The notes below the pieces were generated by a model that had not been told where the DNA came from, searched no databases, and worked only from the letters and a program-made list of their open reading frames with translations. Positions 16,214 through 24,810 of a stretch of DNA of 64,000 nt are shown in pieces. Position 1 is the first letter of the stretch. Every line of letters starts with the position of its first letter. The translations under genes and the position numbers were made by a program. The DNA is from Marivita sp041725935 (GTDB lineage Bacteria > Pseudomonadota > Alphaproteobacteria > Rhodobacterales > Rhodobacteraceae), in NCBI GenBank assembly GCA_041725935.1, contig JBGRQD010000009.1, positions 1-64,000 of the forward strand, written 5' to 3'.

Positions 16214-17644
16214 TCACCAAAGGTCTGGAACGCGCTCCCAGAACGAAGCCTTGCGGGCGTGCTTTTCTTTCAAATCATTCCAATATGCTGCATGCGACGG
16301 GTGCCCTTCGTACTCTGTGATCCCTGTGTCTGCCGCAGCACAGGATGCAAGGTGGCGGGCGGCGTGGCCGTAGCGGCCTGAGCGACCTTTTGCGAGGGCG
16401 AAGTCGATCATGGAGCGCCAGAGGAGGACAGCAGCAAGCGGGTGCGTTGCCATCAGCGCATCGGCCAGCGGGGTCAGGATGTCGTAGGCATCGCCGTCGA
16501 TCTCGGCATGGCGAGACAGGATCAGTTGGACCGCCAGCGACATATCTTGGGCTTGCAGACAGTAGGCCAAGGCGCCGTCTATAGATGGAAACGTCAGGAC
16601 ATGGGTTCGGGCGGCGTCCTCAGCCTCTATATCGTCGAAATCCGGCAAAAGCTTGAGGTGGCGGCGAAGGGCATCCGGGCAGAGGCGTGTTTCGAACCGC
16701 GCCCACAGGGCTGCACGAAGATCGTCTTTGCGGCCCAGCGCCTCAAGGCAGGCGAAATGCGCCTCATCAAGATCGGGGGTGTCAAACCAATGGTCGTTCG
16801 GCAGGGCTGACTCGACCAGCTTCAGCGCTTCTTCCGCGCGACCGGCGGCCAGCAAGCGCGCTGCCGCGTCCGGCGCGATGGTGTGGAAGGTCAGTTGCTC
16901 GGGTGTGTACCGGGACAGCCATGCGTCCACGTCCCCTTGCAGATCGGCGACATCCTGCAGGATCATCTCGACAGTCCGGTCTCGGGCGACCCTTGCGCGG
17001 TCCTCGCGCTGTGCGGGGTCGGTGATGAAATCGTAGAGGACCAAATCGGCCTCCGTCAGCGGCGCAGAACGTGCAGCCTCAGAGAGCGCCTTGAGATGCG
17101 CCAGACCGGTGTCACCCAACGCTTCCGCCAAGGCATGGACGGCGTGATCGAACGCGCCGTATCCGTCGACCGAAACCGCCTCGAAGACGTCTTCCGCGAG
17201 AGCCTTCGGGTCTTTGGTCATGGATGGCGCAACACGCGAGATCGCATCCATTGCGTCCCGCATCACGTCGCCAATCGTGCCCCAGCTGTCGTCCGTGCGC
17301 TCATGAATACCGGCCGCCAGATGTAGCTCCGCCCAAAGCAAGTCGAACGCCAGGTCCGGCGCGTCAGGCGCGATGCCCGTTTCGATCAACTGCGTAAGAT
17401 CGGACAGTTCCTTGGCCAGCGTCTTCTGCGCCTTGCGGGAGATGAAGCTGCGCCCCCGCCGGACCTGCGCAAACCGTTTGCGTACGTCCGCGGCGATGGT
17501 CTCGGGGCCCTGTTCCGCCGCAAGCGCCATGCGGACGCGCCGTTGGCGGGCGGCGTCGCCTTTGACGCTTTCGAGGAGCAGGTCGGCCAGAACATCCGAG
17601 CCAAGGGTCAGCAAGTTCGCCTTGTTCAGAGCTTTTCCCGCCAT
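16214..17644 (-). CDS. DUF6880-family protein
   Basis: 476 residues, mostly helical, without signal peptide or membrane segments. The opening LNKANLLTLGSDVLADLLLE followed by a K-G-D-A-A-x-x-R-R-V-R segment matches the start of DUF6880 proteins, a family common in Alphaproteobacteria with no assigned function. The later part reads as degenerate TPR-like helical pairs. I chose the ATG at 17644 because AGGAGG lies seven bases upstream; a more distal in-frame ATG at 17665 has no such site. It stands alone, convergent with the stress-protein gene. Confidence 0.8.
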   Translation of the reverse strand: MAGKALNKANLLTLGSDVLADLLLESVKGDAARQRRVRMALAAEQGPETIAADVRKRFAQVRRGRSFISRKAQKTLAKELSDLTQLIETGIAPDAPDLAFDLLWAELHLAAGIHERTDDSWGTIGDVMRDAMDAISRVAPSMTKDPKALAEDVFEAVSVDGYGAFDHAVHALAEALGDTGLAHLKALSEAARSAPLTEADLVLYDFITDPAQREDRARVARDRTVEMILQDVADLQGDVDAWLSRYTPEQLTFHTIAPDAAARLLAAGRAEEALKLVESALPNDHWFDTPDLDEAHFACLEALGRKDDLRAALWARFETRLCPDALRRHLKLLPDFDDIEAEDAARTHVLTFPSIDGALAYCLQAQDMSLAVQLILSRHAEIDGDAYDILTPLADALMATHPLAAVLLWRSMIDFALAKGRSGRYGHAARHLASCAAADTGITEYEGHPSHAAYWNDLKEKHARKASFWERVPDLW

Positions 17645-17693
17645 TGCCGTCCTCCTGTGCCGCAACTCCAGACCGAAATCTACATATAGTAAA

Positions 17694-17710
17694 GGCGCCC
17701 ACTGGGCGCC
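17694..17710 (-). terminator. hairpin downstream of the complex I accessory gene
   Basis: GGCGCCC and GGGCGCC form a perfect 7-base stem around a three-base loop, followed on the minus strand by TTTACTATAT. It lies 77 bases after the NDUFS4-like gene and just before the promoter region of the DUF6880 gene, so it could stop read-through between the two. The T-run is weak. Confidence 0.45.
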
Positions 17711-17786
17711 CCATATCTGGCCTAAAACATCGTCTTCGCGAAATCTTTGCCCGATTCCGTGCTAACTTTGCCCCGATTTACAAAAA

Positions 17787-18098
17787 TTAGTGCGTCCAGG
17801 CGCCCTTGCGATCCACGGCGAAATTCTCGGCATAGCCGCGGGCGCGGATGTTCGGTTTGCGCTTGTTCGGTGCGAACTGGATCACGTCGATGCCGTGGTC
17901 CTTGGCGTAGGCCTTTGCCGCGTCCAGTGTGTCGAATTTGAGCCGCACCTGGCTTTGCGTGTCGGAAGATGACGTCCAGCCCATCAGCGGATCAATCTCG
18001 CGTGGGCTTTCGGGCGCGAATTCCAAAATCCAGTGGCGCGTTTTCGCGCTGCCAGAAGACATGGCGGTTCTCGAGGGCTGATAAATCCGGGCGCGCAT
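17787..18098 (-). CDS. NADH dehydrogenase complex I accessory subunit, NDUFS4-like (ETC complex I subunit)
   Basis: 103 residues, the usual size. The opening RIYQPSRTAMSSG, then T-x-x-W-x-LEF, and the central GWTSSSDTQSQVRLKF-type stretch are diagnostic of the NDUFS4/18-kDa family. The mitochondrial homologue stabilises the junction of the NADH-oxidising arm of complex I, and alphaproteobacteria keep it as an accessory subunit. The gene is alone here, not inside a nuo cluster, as is common. The start at 18098 has AAGGTGAG just upstream; an ATG 21 codons further up lacks one. Confidence 0.85.
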   Translation of the reverse strand: MRARIYQPSRTAMSSGSAKTRHWILEFAPESPREIDPLMGWTSSSDTQSQVRLKFDTLDAAKAYAKDHGIDVIQFAPNKRKPNIRARGYAENFAVDRKGAWTH

Positions 18099-18507
18099 GG
18101 GTCTCACCTTTATGATCCGTAGTGCAGATATGCGCAAAAACGACGAGATCTGCAAGGTCACGATTGTGTCGCAGGGATTGGGCTATCAGTGCAAGCAGGG
18201 CCTTATTCGCTATCGGGAAGCGGGGAGCGAGGGGTGGGTGTGTGCCGCCCGAAACCGAATGAAGCCAACTGCTTGCCATTTAAAGGTACTCAAATCGCAC
18301 AGCTTTGAAAGAAAAAAAGCGCTGGCTTTCGCTGGGCCCAAAAACCCGAAAAAGGCGGCATTGGTGAAATGTAATAAATTCAAGACACTATAGTGTAAAC
18401 TTCGATATATACGACCAAGGTTGCATTTCCGGTCCCGACCGCCCATTTTGACTTTCCCCCTCATGACTGCACCTCTTGTCGCAGCAACCGATTCCATCAG
18501 GTGACCC
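18099..18507. other. divergent intergenic region upstream of uvrB
   Basis: 409 bases between the divergent complex I accessory gene and uvrB. No gene is supported: the minus frame at 18210-18509 and the plus frame at 18097-18393 lack ribosome binding sites and family features. The right half (about 18270-18420) is markedly AT-rich compared with the surroundings and contains a 12-base perfect palindrome at 18385-18396. I looked for the alphaproteobacterial SOS box (GTTC-N7-GTTC) and did not see one. Confidence 0.55.
18385..18396. promoter_or_regulatory. 12-base palindrome upstream of uvrB
   Basis: ACACTATAGTGT is a perfect palindrome lying 112 bases before the uvrB start in an AT-rich patch. 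Its position suits an operator or promoter element, but it matches no site I can name and is not the known LexA box of Alphaproteobacteria. Low-to-moderate confidence that it is functional. Confidence 0.35.
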
Positions 18508-20688
18508 ATGCCCGATACCCAGATACTTCATGCGCCTGCCCCGGATGTCCGCGCCCGCGAAAAGCTGGAAGGCGGAATCCGGTTCCGCATGAACACGGAA
18601 TTCGAACCTGCGGGCGATCAGCCGAAGGCGATCCGCGAATTGACCGCTGGCGTCATGGGCGGCGAGCGCGATCAGGTTCTGTTGGGCGCGACTGGGACGG
18701 GCAAGACCTTCACCATGGCCAAGGTGATCGAGGAAACCCAGCGCCCGGCGATCATTCTCGCCCCGAACAAGACATTGGCGGCGCAGCTTTATGGCGAGTT
18801 CAAGGGCTTCTTCCCGGACAACGCGGTCGAATACTTCGTCAGTTATTACGACTATTACCAGCCCGAGGCCTATGTGCCGCGCAGCGATACCTATATCGAA
18901 AAGGAATCGCAGATCAACGAACAGATCGACCGGATGCGCCACTCGGCCACCCGGGCGCTTCTGGAACGGGATGACGTGATCATCGTCGCCTCGGTGTCCT
19001 GCATATACGGTATCGGGTCGGTCGAAACCTACGGCGCGATGACTCAGGATCTACATGTCGGCAAAAGCTATGACCAGCGCGCGGTGATGGCCGATCTGGT
19101 AGCACAGCAGTACCGCCGCAACGATCAGGCGTTTCAGCGCGGGTCATTCCGCGTGCGCGGCGACAGCCTCGAGATTTTTCCGGCCCACCTTGAGGACCGG
19201 GCGTGGAAGCTTTCCTTCTTCGGGGACGAGCTGGAGAGCATCACCGAATTCGATCCACTGACCGGCGAAAAGACAGACGGGTTCGAACGCATCCGCATCT
19301 ACGCCAACAGTCACTATGTGACACCAAAACCGACGATGCAGCAGGCGATGATCGGCATCAAGAAAGAGCTGCGCACGCGGCTGGATCAACTGGTGAACGA
19401 AGGCAAGCTGCTCGAGGCGCAGCGGCTTGAACAACGTACCAATTTCGATCTGGAAATGCTCGAGGCAACAGGTGTCTGCAACGGAATCGAGAACTATTCG
19501 CGCTACCTGACAGGCCGCGCGCCGGGCGAGCCGCCACCCACCCTGTTCGAGTTCATTCCCGACAATGCCATCGTCTTTGCCGACGAAAGCCACGTGTCGG
19601 TCCCGCAGATCGGCGGGATGTACAAGGGCGACTTCCGGCGTAAGATGACGCTGGCCGAACACGGGTTCCGCCTGCCCTCCTGCATGGACAACCGCCCGCT
19701 CAAGTTCGAGGAATGGGACGCCATGCGCCCACAATCGGTGTTCGTGTCGGCGACCCCGGCCAAGTGGGAGATCGAACAGACCGGCGGTGTGTTCACCGAA
19801 CAGGTGATCCGACCGACCGGGCTTCTGGACCCGATGGTGGAAATCCGCCCGGTCGAGATGCAGGTCGATGATCTGTTGGACGAGGTGCGCAAGGTCGCCG
19901 CGGACGGCTATCGCATATTGGTCACAACGCTGACCAAGCGGATGGCAGAAGACCTCACCGAATACATGCACGAACAGGGTATCCGCGTGCGCTACATGCA
20001 CAGCGATATCGACACGATCGAACGGATCGAGATCCTCCGCGACCTGAGGCTTGGGGCGTTCGACGTGCTGATCGGGATCAACCTGCTGCGCGAAGGTTTG
20101 GACATCCCGGAATGTGGGCTGGTCGCAATTCTTGATGCGGACAAGGAAGGCTTCCTGCGGTCTGAAACCTCACTGATCCAGACCATCGGGCGTGCGGCGC
20201 GGAACGCCGAAGGCCGCGTGATCATGTATGCCGACCGGATCACCGGGTCGATGGATCGGGCATTGTCCGAGACAGACCGCCGCCGCGCCAAGCAGATCGC
20301 CTATAACGAAGAGCACGGCATCACGCCCGCGACCATCCGCAAGAACGTCGATGACATCCTGCAAGGGCTCTACAAGGGCGATGTGGACATGAACCGCGTC
20401 ACGGCCAAGGTCGACAAACCGATGGCCGGGGCCAATCTGAAAGCGGTACTCGACGGGCTGCGGACCGATATGCGCAAAGCTGCAGAGAACCTCGAATTCG
20501 AAGAGGCGGCCCGACTGCGCGACGAGGTCAAAAGGCTGGAAGCGGTCGATCTGGCGATTTCCGACGATCCGCTGGCGCGCCAGTCGGCGGTCGAGGCCGC
20601 ATCAGAGGCGGCGGTCAAGTCGTCAGGGCGGTCCACCGCAGGGCGACCGGGGCAGCGCGGCGGGAATGTGAAGCGGCGGAAGAAGTAG
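18508..20688 (+). CDS. uvrB: UvrABC excinuclease subunit B
   Basis: 726 residues, slightly longer than E. coli UvrB because of short tails at both ends. Walker A GATGTGKT is at residues 60-67. The damage-binding beta-hairpin (YYDYYQPEAYVPRSDTYIEK) is at about 112-131. Helicase motifs such as FADESHVSVPQ and SVFVSATPAKWE, and motif VI QTIGRAARN, are present. A UVR domain near residues 655-690 (LEFEEAARLRDEVKRLE) contacts UvrC. It verifies lesions and loads the incision nuclease in nucleotide excision repair. The C terminus ends in a basic Gly/Lys-rich tail. It appears monocistronic. Confidence 0.98.
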   Translation: MPDTQILHAPAPDVRAREKLEGGIRFRMNTEFEPAGDQPKAIRELTAGVMGGERDQVLLGATGTGKTFTMAKVIEETQRPAIILAPNKTLAAQLYGEFKGFFPDNAVEYFVSYYDYYQPEAYVPRSDTYIEKESQINEQIDRMRHSATRALLERDDVIIVASVSCIYGIGSVETYGAMTQDLHVGKSYDQRAVMADLVAQQYRRNDQAFQRGSFRVRGDSLEIFPAHLEDRAWKLSFFGDELESITEFDPLTGEKTDGFERIRIYANSHYVTPKPTMQQAMIGIKKELRTRLDQLVNEGKLLEAQRLEQRTNFDLEMLEATGVCNGIENYSRYLTGRAPGEPPPTLFEFIPDNAIVFADESHVSVPQIGGMYKGDFRRKMTLAEHGFRLPSCMDNRPLKFEEWDAMRPQSVFVSATPAKWEIEQTGGVFTEQVIRPTGLLDPMVEIRPVEMQVDDLLDEVRKVAADGYRILVTTLTKRMAEDLTEYMHEQGIRVRYMHSDIDTIERIEILRDLRLGAFDVLIGINLLREGLDIPECGLVAILDADKEGFLRSETSLIQTIGRAARNAEGRVIMYADRITGSMDRALSETDRRRAKQIAYNEEHGITPATIRKNVDDILQGLYKGDVDMNRVTAKVDKPMAGANLKAVLDGLRTDMRKAAENLEFEEAARLRDEVKRLEAVDLAISDDPLARQSAVEAASEAAVKSSGRSTAGRPGQRGGNVKRRKK

Positions 20689-20829
20689 ATCACCTGACCG
20701 GTCGGCATTCGACGCATTTCAGGTTTGGCGGTCACCGTATCGTGTCTTCGAAGCCGTGAAAAGCGCTTGCCTTCCAGCAACTGGACGGCGGTATTCGGTA
20801 GGTAAAATCACCAATCAAAGGTACTTTTC

Positions 20830-21204
20830 ATGATGTTTCCGGTCCGCGCTGCGCTGGTCGCTCTCTGCCTCACCCCTGCTCTTGCGATGGCACAATCCGG
20901 GCACATCGATCATTCTGCGCACACCATGCCGGCCCATGCGACCCTGCCCGCATCGACCCAAGCATATATCGCCGTCAACGATGCGATGCACCGCGATATG
21001 GCGATCACCTTCACCGGCGATGCGGATGTCGATTTCCTGCTGGGAATGATCCCGCATCACGAAGGAGCGGTCGCCATGGCGCGGGTCGTGATGGAGTATG
21101 GGGCCGATGCGGAGACCCGTAAGCTGGCCGAAGAGATCATCGCCTCGCAAGAGGCCGAGATTGCCTGGATGAAGGCCCGGCTTTCTGCCTTGGGGCAATA
21201 CTAG
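20830..21204 (+). CDS. DUF305 (CopM-like) secreted protein
   Basis: 124 residues with a signal peptide cleaved after ALAMA (about residue 21), so periplasmic. The mature part starts with a His/Met-rich stretch (SGHIDHSAHTMPAH), then a ferritin-like four-helix DUF305 domain with NDAMHRDM and the HHEGAVAM signature. Several DUF305 proteins bind copper or other metals (for example CopM). Metal binding is likely from the His and Met residues; physiological role unknown. A single domain copy, shorter than many relatives. It stands alone, with a long inverted repeat just after it. Confidence 0.85.
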   Translation: MMFPVRAALVALCLTPALAMAQSGHIDHSAHTMPAHATLPASTQAYIAVNDAMHRDMAITFTGDADVDFLLGMIPHHEGAVAMARVVMEYGADAETRKLAEEIIASQEAEIAWMKARLSALGQY

Positions 21205-21218
21205 CCCAAACCGGCTTT

Positions 21219-21243
21219 CTGTTGGCCAAACTTTGGCCAACAG
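21219..21243 (+). terminator. long inverted repeat after the DUF305 gene
   Basis: CTGTTGGCCAAA and TTTGGCCAACAG are perfect complements separated by one base (a 12-base half site), 14 bases after the stop codon. A hairpin with a four- to seven-base loop would be very stable. No T-run follows, so it may be a Rho-assisted terminator, an mRNA 3' stabiliser, or a bidirectional element shared with the small minus-strand gene at 21261. Confidence 0.4.
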
Positions 21244-21260
21244 TCTTCGGGCTTTCGTGA

Positions 21261-21335
21261 TCAGATAAACGGCACGAACGGGACGCCGCAGGCACTCAGA
21301 AGCAGTAAACTCGCAACAGCAATCCAGACGCGCAT
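21261..21335 (-). CDS. 24-residue putative lipoprotein
   Basis: A very short gene on the minus strand. The product begins MRVWIAVASLLLLSAC, a complete lipoprotein signal with lipobox LSAC at residues 13-16, leaving a mature peptide of only nine residues (C-GVPFVPFI). A strong ribosome binding site (TTTGGAGG) ends five bases before the ATG, which argues for real translation. Similar tiny Cys-Gly-x-Pro-Phe-Val-Pro lipoproteins recur in Rhodobacterales as far as I recall, with no known function. It lies 48 bases downstream of the zinc-ribbon gene on the same strand and may be its operon partner. Confidence 0.6.
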   Translation of the reverse strand: MRVWIAVASLLLLSACGVPFVPFI

Positions 21336-21383
21336 GGCGGCCTCCAAAGGGTGGATGATACCGCCGATCTACGCGAGCCCGGA

Positions 21384-21671
21384 TCAGAAGTCGAACAGGT
21401 CTTCGAGGAACCCGCCACGTTTCTTCTTGCGACCGTAACCCGCGTCTTTCTGGTAACGCGGGTCCTGGTAGCGGGCATCGTCGTAGCCACGGTCCGGACG
21501 GGCTTGTTCAGACGGGGGCGGAGGCGGCGGTGTGAAGCTCGCGCTGCGCTCGATGATCTTGTCCAATTCCCCGCGGTCCAACCAGACGCCTCGGCATTGC
21601 GGGCAATAGTCTATTTCGACGCCGGAGCGTTCGGCGATCACAAGCGCAGTTCCGTCGATTGGGCATTTCAT
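21384..21671 (-). CDS. TFIIB-type zinc-ribbon protein
   Basis: 95 residues. The N terminus has MKCPIDGTAL (Cys3), a characteristic YCPQCRGVWLDRGELDKII stretch with Cys23 and Cys26, then a proline-rich run at about 48-54 and a basic Tyr/Arg/Lys-rich tail. This is the zf-TFIIB family of small bacterial proteins of unknown function. The first metal half-site is CPID rather than CPxC, which is usual for this subgroup. AAGGAG lies eight bases before the ATG. Confidence 0.82.
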   Translation of the reverse strand: MKCPIDGTALVIAERSGVEIDYCPQCRGVWLDRGELDKIIERSASFTPPPPPPSEQARPDRGYDDARYQDPRYQKDAGYGRKKKRGGFLEDLFDF

Positions 21672-21790
21672 CAGGCGGTCTCCTTACCAAGCTACGAAAG
21701 CTACATATGCACGCGATCCGAAAAATCAGCCCCCTATCCGCAGTTGATATCAGGACTGGCGAAACGGGCGCGTTACGCTACGATTGCTCT

Positions 21791-22261
21791 ATGCGATTGT
21801 TAGCTGTTGCCCTCTCTTTATTGTTTGCACCCGCCCCCGCGATGGCGTGGGAATTCACGCCCGTGCCGATCTGCACGCTATTCCACCAGGGCGCCGACAT
21901 GGCGGTCCTGGTCACCTACGATCCGGTAGACGGAGATTACGCAATCCACCTGTCCCGCGAAGGCGGCTGGCCCGACGCAGGGCTCTTCACCATGCGGTTC
22001 GAAGGGCCACGCGGACTGACCATTTCGACCTCGGCCCACATGATCGAAACCGAGGACACCAGAACGCTCACGGTCCGCGACCGGGGCTTCGGCAATGTCC
22101 TGAACGGGCTGAATTTCAACCAGCGCGCCGTGGCCGTATTGGGCGATCTCGAGGTCGCTGTTTCGCTGGACGGCGCAGCACCCGCAGTCGAGGAATTCCG
22201 CGCCTGTCCGACTGATCAGTTCGTCTCGATCCCGAGGGTTACGCCTGACACGGCCTCCTGA
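21791..22261 (+). CDS. putative secreted protein, function unknown
   Basis: 156 residues with a signal peptide (MRLLAVALSLLFAPAPAMAW, cleavage near residue 19), so periplasmic or released. The mature part is beta-rich with two Cys (in PICTLF and FRACPTD) that could form a disulfide. I do not recognise the family. The ATG at 21791 is chosen because it opens a proper signal peptide; the Shine-Dalgarno signal is poor, and the frame is open further upstream to 21659. Next comes hrpB, 42 bases on. Confidence 0.68.
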   Translation: MRLLAVALSLLFAPAPAMAWEFTPVPICTLFHQGADMAVLVTYDPVDGDYAIHLSREGGWPDAGLFTMRFEGPRGLTISTSAHMIETEDTRTLTVRDRGFGNVLNGLNFNQRAVAVLGDLEVAVSLDGAAPAVEEFRACPTDQFVSIPRVTPDTAS

Positions 22262-22303
22262 CCATCGCTTGCGGCGGGGCGGCGCTCCGGCATAGAAGAC
22301 GCC

Positions 22304-24772
22304 ATGACCCGGCTTCCCATTGACCATGTCCTTCCAGACCTCATTGCGCATCTGCGCGACACAGGGCGAGCCGTGCTGCAAGCGCCCCCCGGCGCAGGCA
22401 AGACGACGCGTGTGCCGCTGGCGATGCTGGAGGCCGGGCTGACCGAACAGCGGATCGTCATGCTGGAGCCCCGGCGCCTCGCCGCGCGAGCCGCCGCCGA
22501 GCGCATGGCCGAGACATTGGATGAAACAGCCGGACAGACCGTGGGCTACCGTGTGCGCGGCGAAGCCAAGGTGTCCCGGCAAACGCGCATAGAGGTTGTC
22601 ACCGAAGGCATCCTGACGCGTATGATCCAGTCCGATCCCGAACTTTCCGGCATCGGCGCGGTGATCTTCGACGAATTCCACGAAAGGTCGCTGAATGCCG
22701 ATCTGGGTCTGGCGCTGTGCCTGGAAATCACGGGCGCGTTGCGGGATGACCTGATCCTGCTGGCCATGTCCGCGACACTGGACGCCGAGCCGGTCGCCCG
22801 ATTGATGAACGCGCCGATTGTTACGTCGGAAGGCCGCAGCTTTCCGGTCGAACCCCGGTGGCTGGACAAGCCTGTTCCCAAGACGGTGCGGTTCGATGCG
22901 GCAATGGCCGATTTGATCCAGACCGCGCTGCACGAGACATCGGGCGGCCTTCTGGCCTTTCTGCCCGGCGAGGGTGAAATCCGCCGCGTTCAGGCCCTGC
23001 TTGACGGGCGGGTGCCGAAAGAGTGCCGCATCCGATCTCTGTTCGGGGCCATGCCTTTTGCCGCGCAGCAAGAGGCCATTCGTCCCGAAACAGGTGGGCG
23101 CAAGGTGGTTCTGGCCACGTCGATTGCGGAAACCTCACTCACCATCGAGGATATCCGCGTCGTCGTCGATGGCGGTCTTGCGCGCCGGTCGCGGTTTGAT
23201 CCCGGTTCGGGCATGTCGCGGCTGGTCACCGAGAAAGTCACCAAGGCAGAGGCGACCCAGCGCGCAGGCCGCGCGGGGCGGGTTGCACCGGGCGTGGCCT
23301 ATCGGCTCTGGACAAAAGGCGAAGACGGCGCGCTCGCCACCTTCCCGCCCGCCGAGATCGAGGCGGCAGACCTTGCCAGTCTGGCCTTGGAACTGGCGCT
23401 GTGGGGCGCAAATCCCGGCGACCTGCCCTTCCTCACGGCCCCGCCCGAGGGTGCCTATGCCGAGGCGCAAGCGCTGTTGCGCATGCTCGGTGCTTTGGAT
23501 CTTCAGAACCGGATCACCGAACATGGTCGTCTGCTCTCCGCCCTGCCGCTGCACCCGCGATTAGCGCATATGGTCGGCATCGCCGGATCAAAGGGCGCGC
23601 CGCTGGCTGCGCTGATGGCCGAACGTGACCCGGTGCAGGGCGGCGGTGTCGATCTGACCCTTCGGCTGGAGGCGCTGCGCAACCCCAAGCGGTTTGCCGA
23701 GGAACGGCGCGCGACGCTCAATCGAGGCGCCTTGGAGCGTATCCGTATCGAGGCCAAGCGGTTGGAACGCGTCGCGCCAACTACCCCCGCCAAAGTCTCT
23801 AGTCACACAGACCTTGGACCCGCAGAGATGGCAGCCCTTGCCTATCCCGACCGGATCGGGCTGCGGCGCAAGGCCGATGCCCCGCGTTACCAACTTTCGG
23901 GCGGCAAGGGGGCCGTGTTGGATGCCGGAGATGCCTTGGCCGGTGCGCGGCTGATCGTGGCCACCGATCTTGACGGCAACCCGCGAGAGGCGCGCATCCG
24001 GCAGGCGATCCAGATCACCGAGGGCGCAGTGCGTGCGCTCTTTGCGGATCAGATCACATGGGTCGATGTTTGCGCGTGGTCCAAACGCGACCGCCGCGTG
24101 ACGGCACGCCAGCAGGAAAAGCTCGGCGCCATCGCGCTGGACGATCGCGTCTGGAAAGACGCCAGCGCCGATCTTGTCGCGCTGGCGATGCTGGACGGGG
24201 TCCGCGATATTGGCCTGTCGGCGGCCATGAGCAACGCCGCGCGCCGCTTTGTCGCCCGCGTCGCCCTTGGACGCGATGCCGGGATGGACGTGCCAGACAT
24301 GTCCGAACCCGCTTTGATGGACCGACTGGAAGACTGGCTCTTGCCACATCTGGCCGGTGTGCGCAGTGCAGAAGACTGGAGGCGGTTCGATCTGCTGCCC
24401 GCCCTGCGCGCCATGCTGGACTGGTCACAGATGCAGGACCTGGACCTGCGGGTCCCCGGCAGGTTCACAACGCCGCTCGGGCGCGAGATCCCAATTGACT
24501 ATTCGGGCGAACATCCCGAGATTTCGCTGCGACTGCAGGAATTGTTCGGCCAGAAAACGCATCCCTGCGTCGGCAAGACACCGTTGCGGGTGACGCTTTT
24601 GTCTCCGGCGCAGCGGCCGGTGCAGACGACGCTGGATTTGCCGGGCTTCTGGTCGGGGTCCTACGCGGATGTGCGCAAGGACATGCGTGCGGCCTATCCG
24701 AAACATCCCTGGCCTGAAGACCCGACGCAAGCCGACCCGACCTTGCGGGCCAAGCGCAAAACCGACAGCTGA
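22304..24772 (+). CDS. hrpB: ATP-dependent RNA helicase HrpB
   Basis: 822 residues, typical. DEAH/RHA-type helicase: Walker A PPGAGKTT near residues 28-35, DEFH box at 123-126, motif III SAT in AMSATLDAE, and motif VI QRAGRAGRVAPG near 320. The HA2 region and the HrpB-specific C-terminal domain follow. Cytosolic; its physiological substrate in bacteria is poorly defined. It seems to be followed directly by ttcA with a 38-base gap. Confidence 0.95.
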   Translation: MTRLPIDHVLPDLIAHLRDTGRAVLQAPPGAGKTTRVPLAMLEAGLTEQRIVMLEPRRLAARAAAERMAETLDETAGQTVGYRVRGEAKVSRQTRIEVVTEGILTRMIQSDPELSGIGAVIFDEFHERSLNADLGLALCLEITGALRDDLILLAMSATLDAEPVARLMNAPIVTSEGRSFPVEPRWLDKPVPKTVRFDAAMADLIQTALHETSGGLLAFLPGEGEIRRVQALLDGRVPKECRIRSLFGAMPFAAQQEAIRPETGGRKVVLATSIAETSLTIEDIRVVVDGGLARRSRFDPGSGMSRLVTEKVTKAEATQRAGRAGRVAPGVAYRLWTKGEDGALATFPPAEIEAADLASLALELALWGANPGDLPFLTAPPEGAYAEAQALLRMLGALDLQNRITEHGRLLSALPLHPRLAHMVGIAGSKGAPLAALMAERDPVQGGGVDLTLRLEALRNPKRFAEERRATLNRGALERIRIEAKRLERVAPTTPAKVSSHTDLGPAEMAALAYPDRIGLRRKADAPRYQLSGGKGAVLDAGDALAGARLIVATDLDGNPREARIRQAIQITEGAVRALFADQITWVDVCAWSKRDRRVTARQQEKLGAIALDDRVWKDASADLVALAMLDGVRDIGLSAAMSNAARRFVARVALGRDAGMDVPDMSEPALMDRLEDWLLPHLAGVRSAEDWRRFDLLPALRAMLDWSQMQDLDLRVPGRFTTPLGREIPIDYSGEHPEISLRLQELFGQKTHPCVGKTPLRVTLLSPAQRPVQTTLDLPGFWSGSYADVRKDMRAAYPKHPWPEDPTQADPTLRAKRKTDS

Positions 24773-24810
24773 AGCTTGCCGTAACGCGCGATCCGCCGTA
24801 AACGCCGCTC

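Noticed and set aside
18270..18507. LexA/SOS box upstream of uvrB
   Set aside because: No GTTC-N7-GTTC or its complement is visible in this region by eye.
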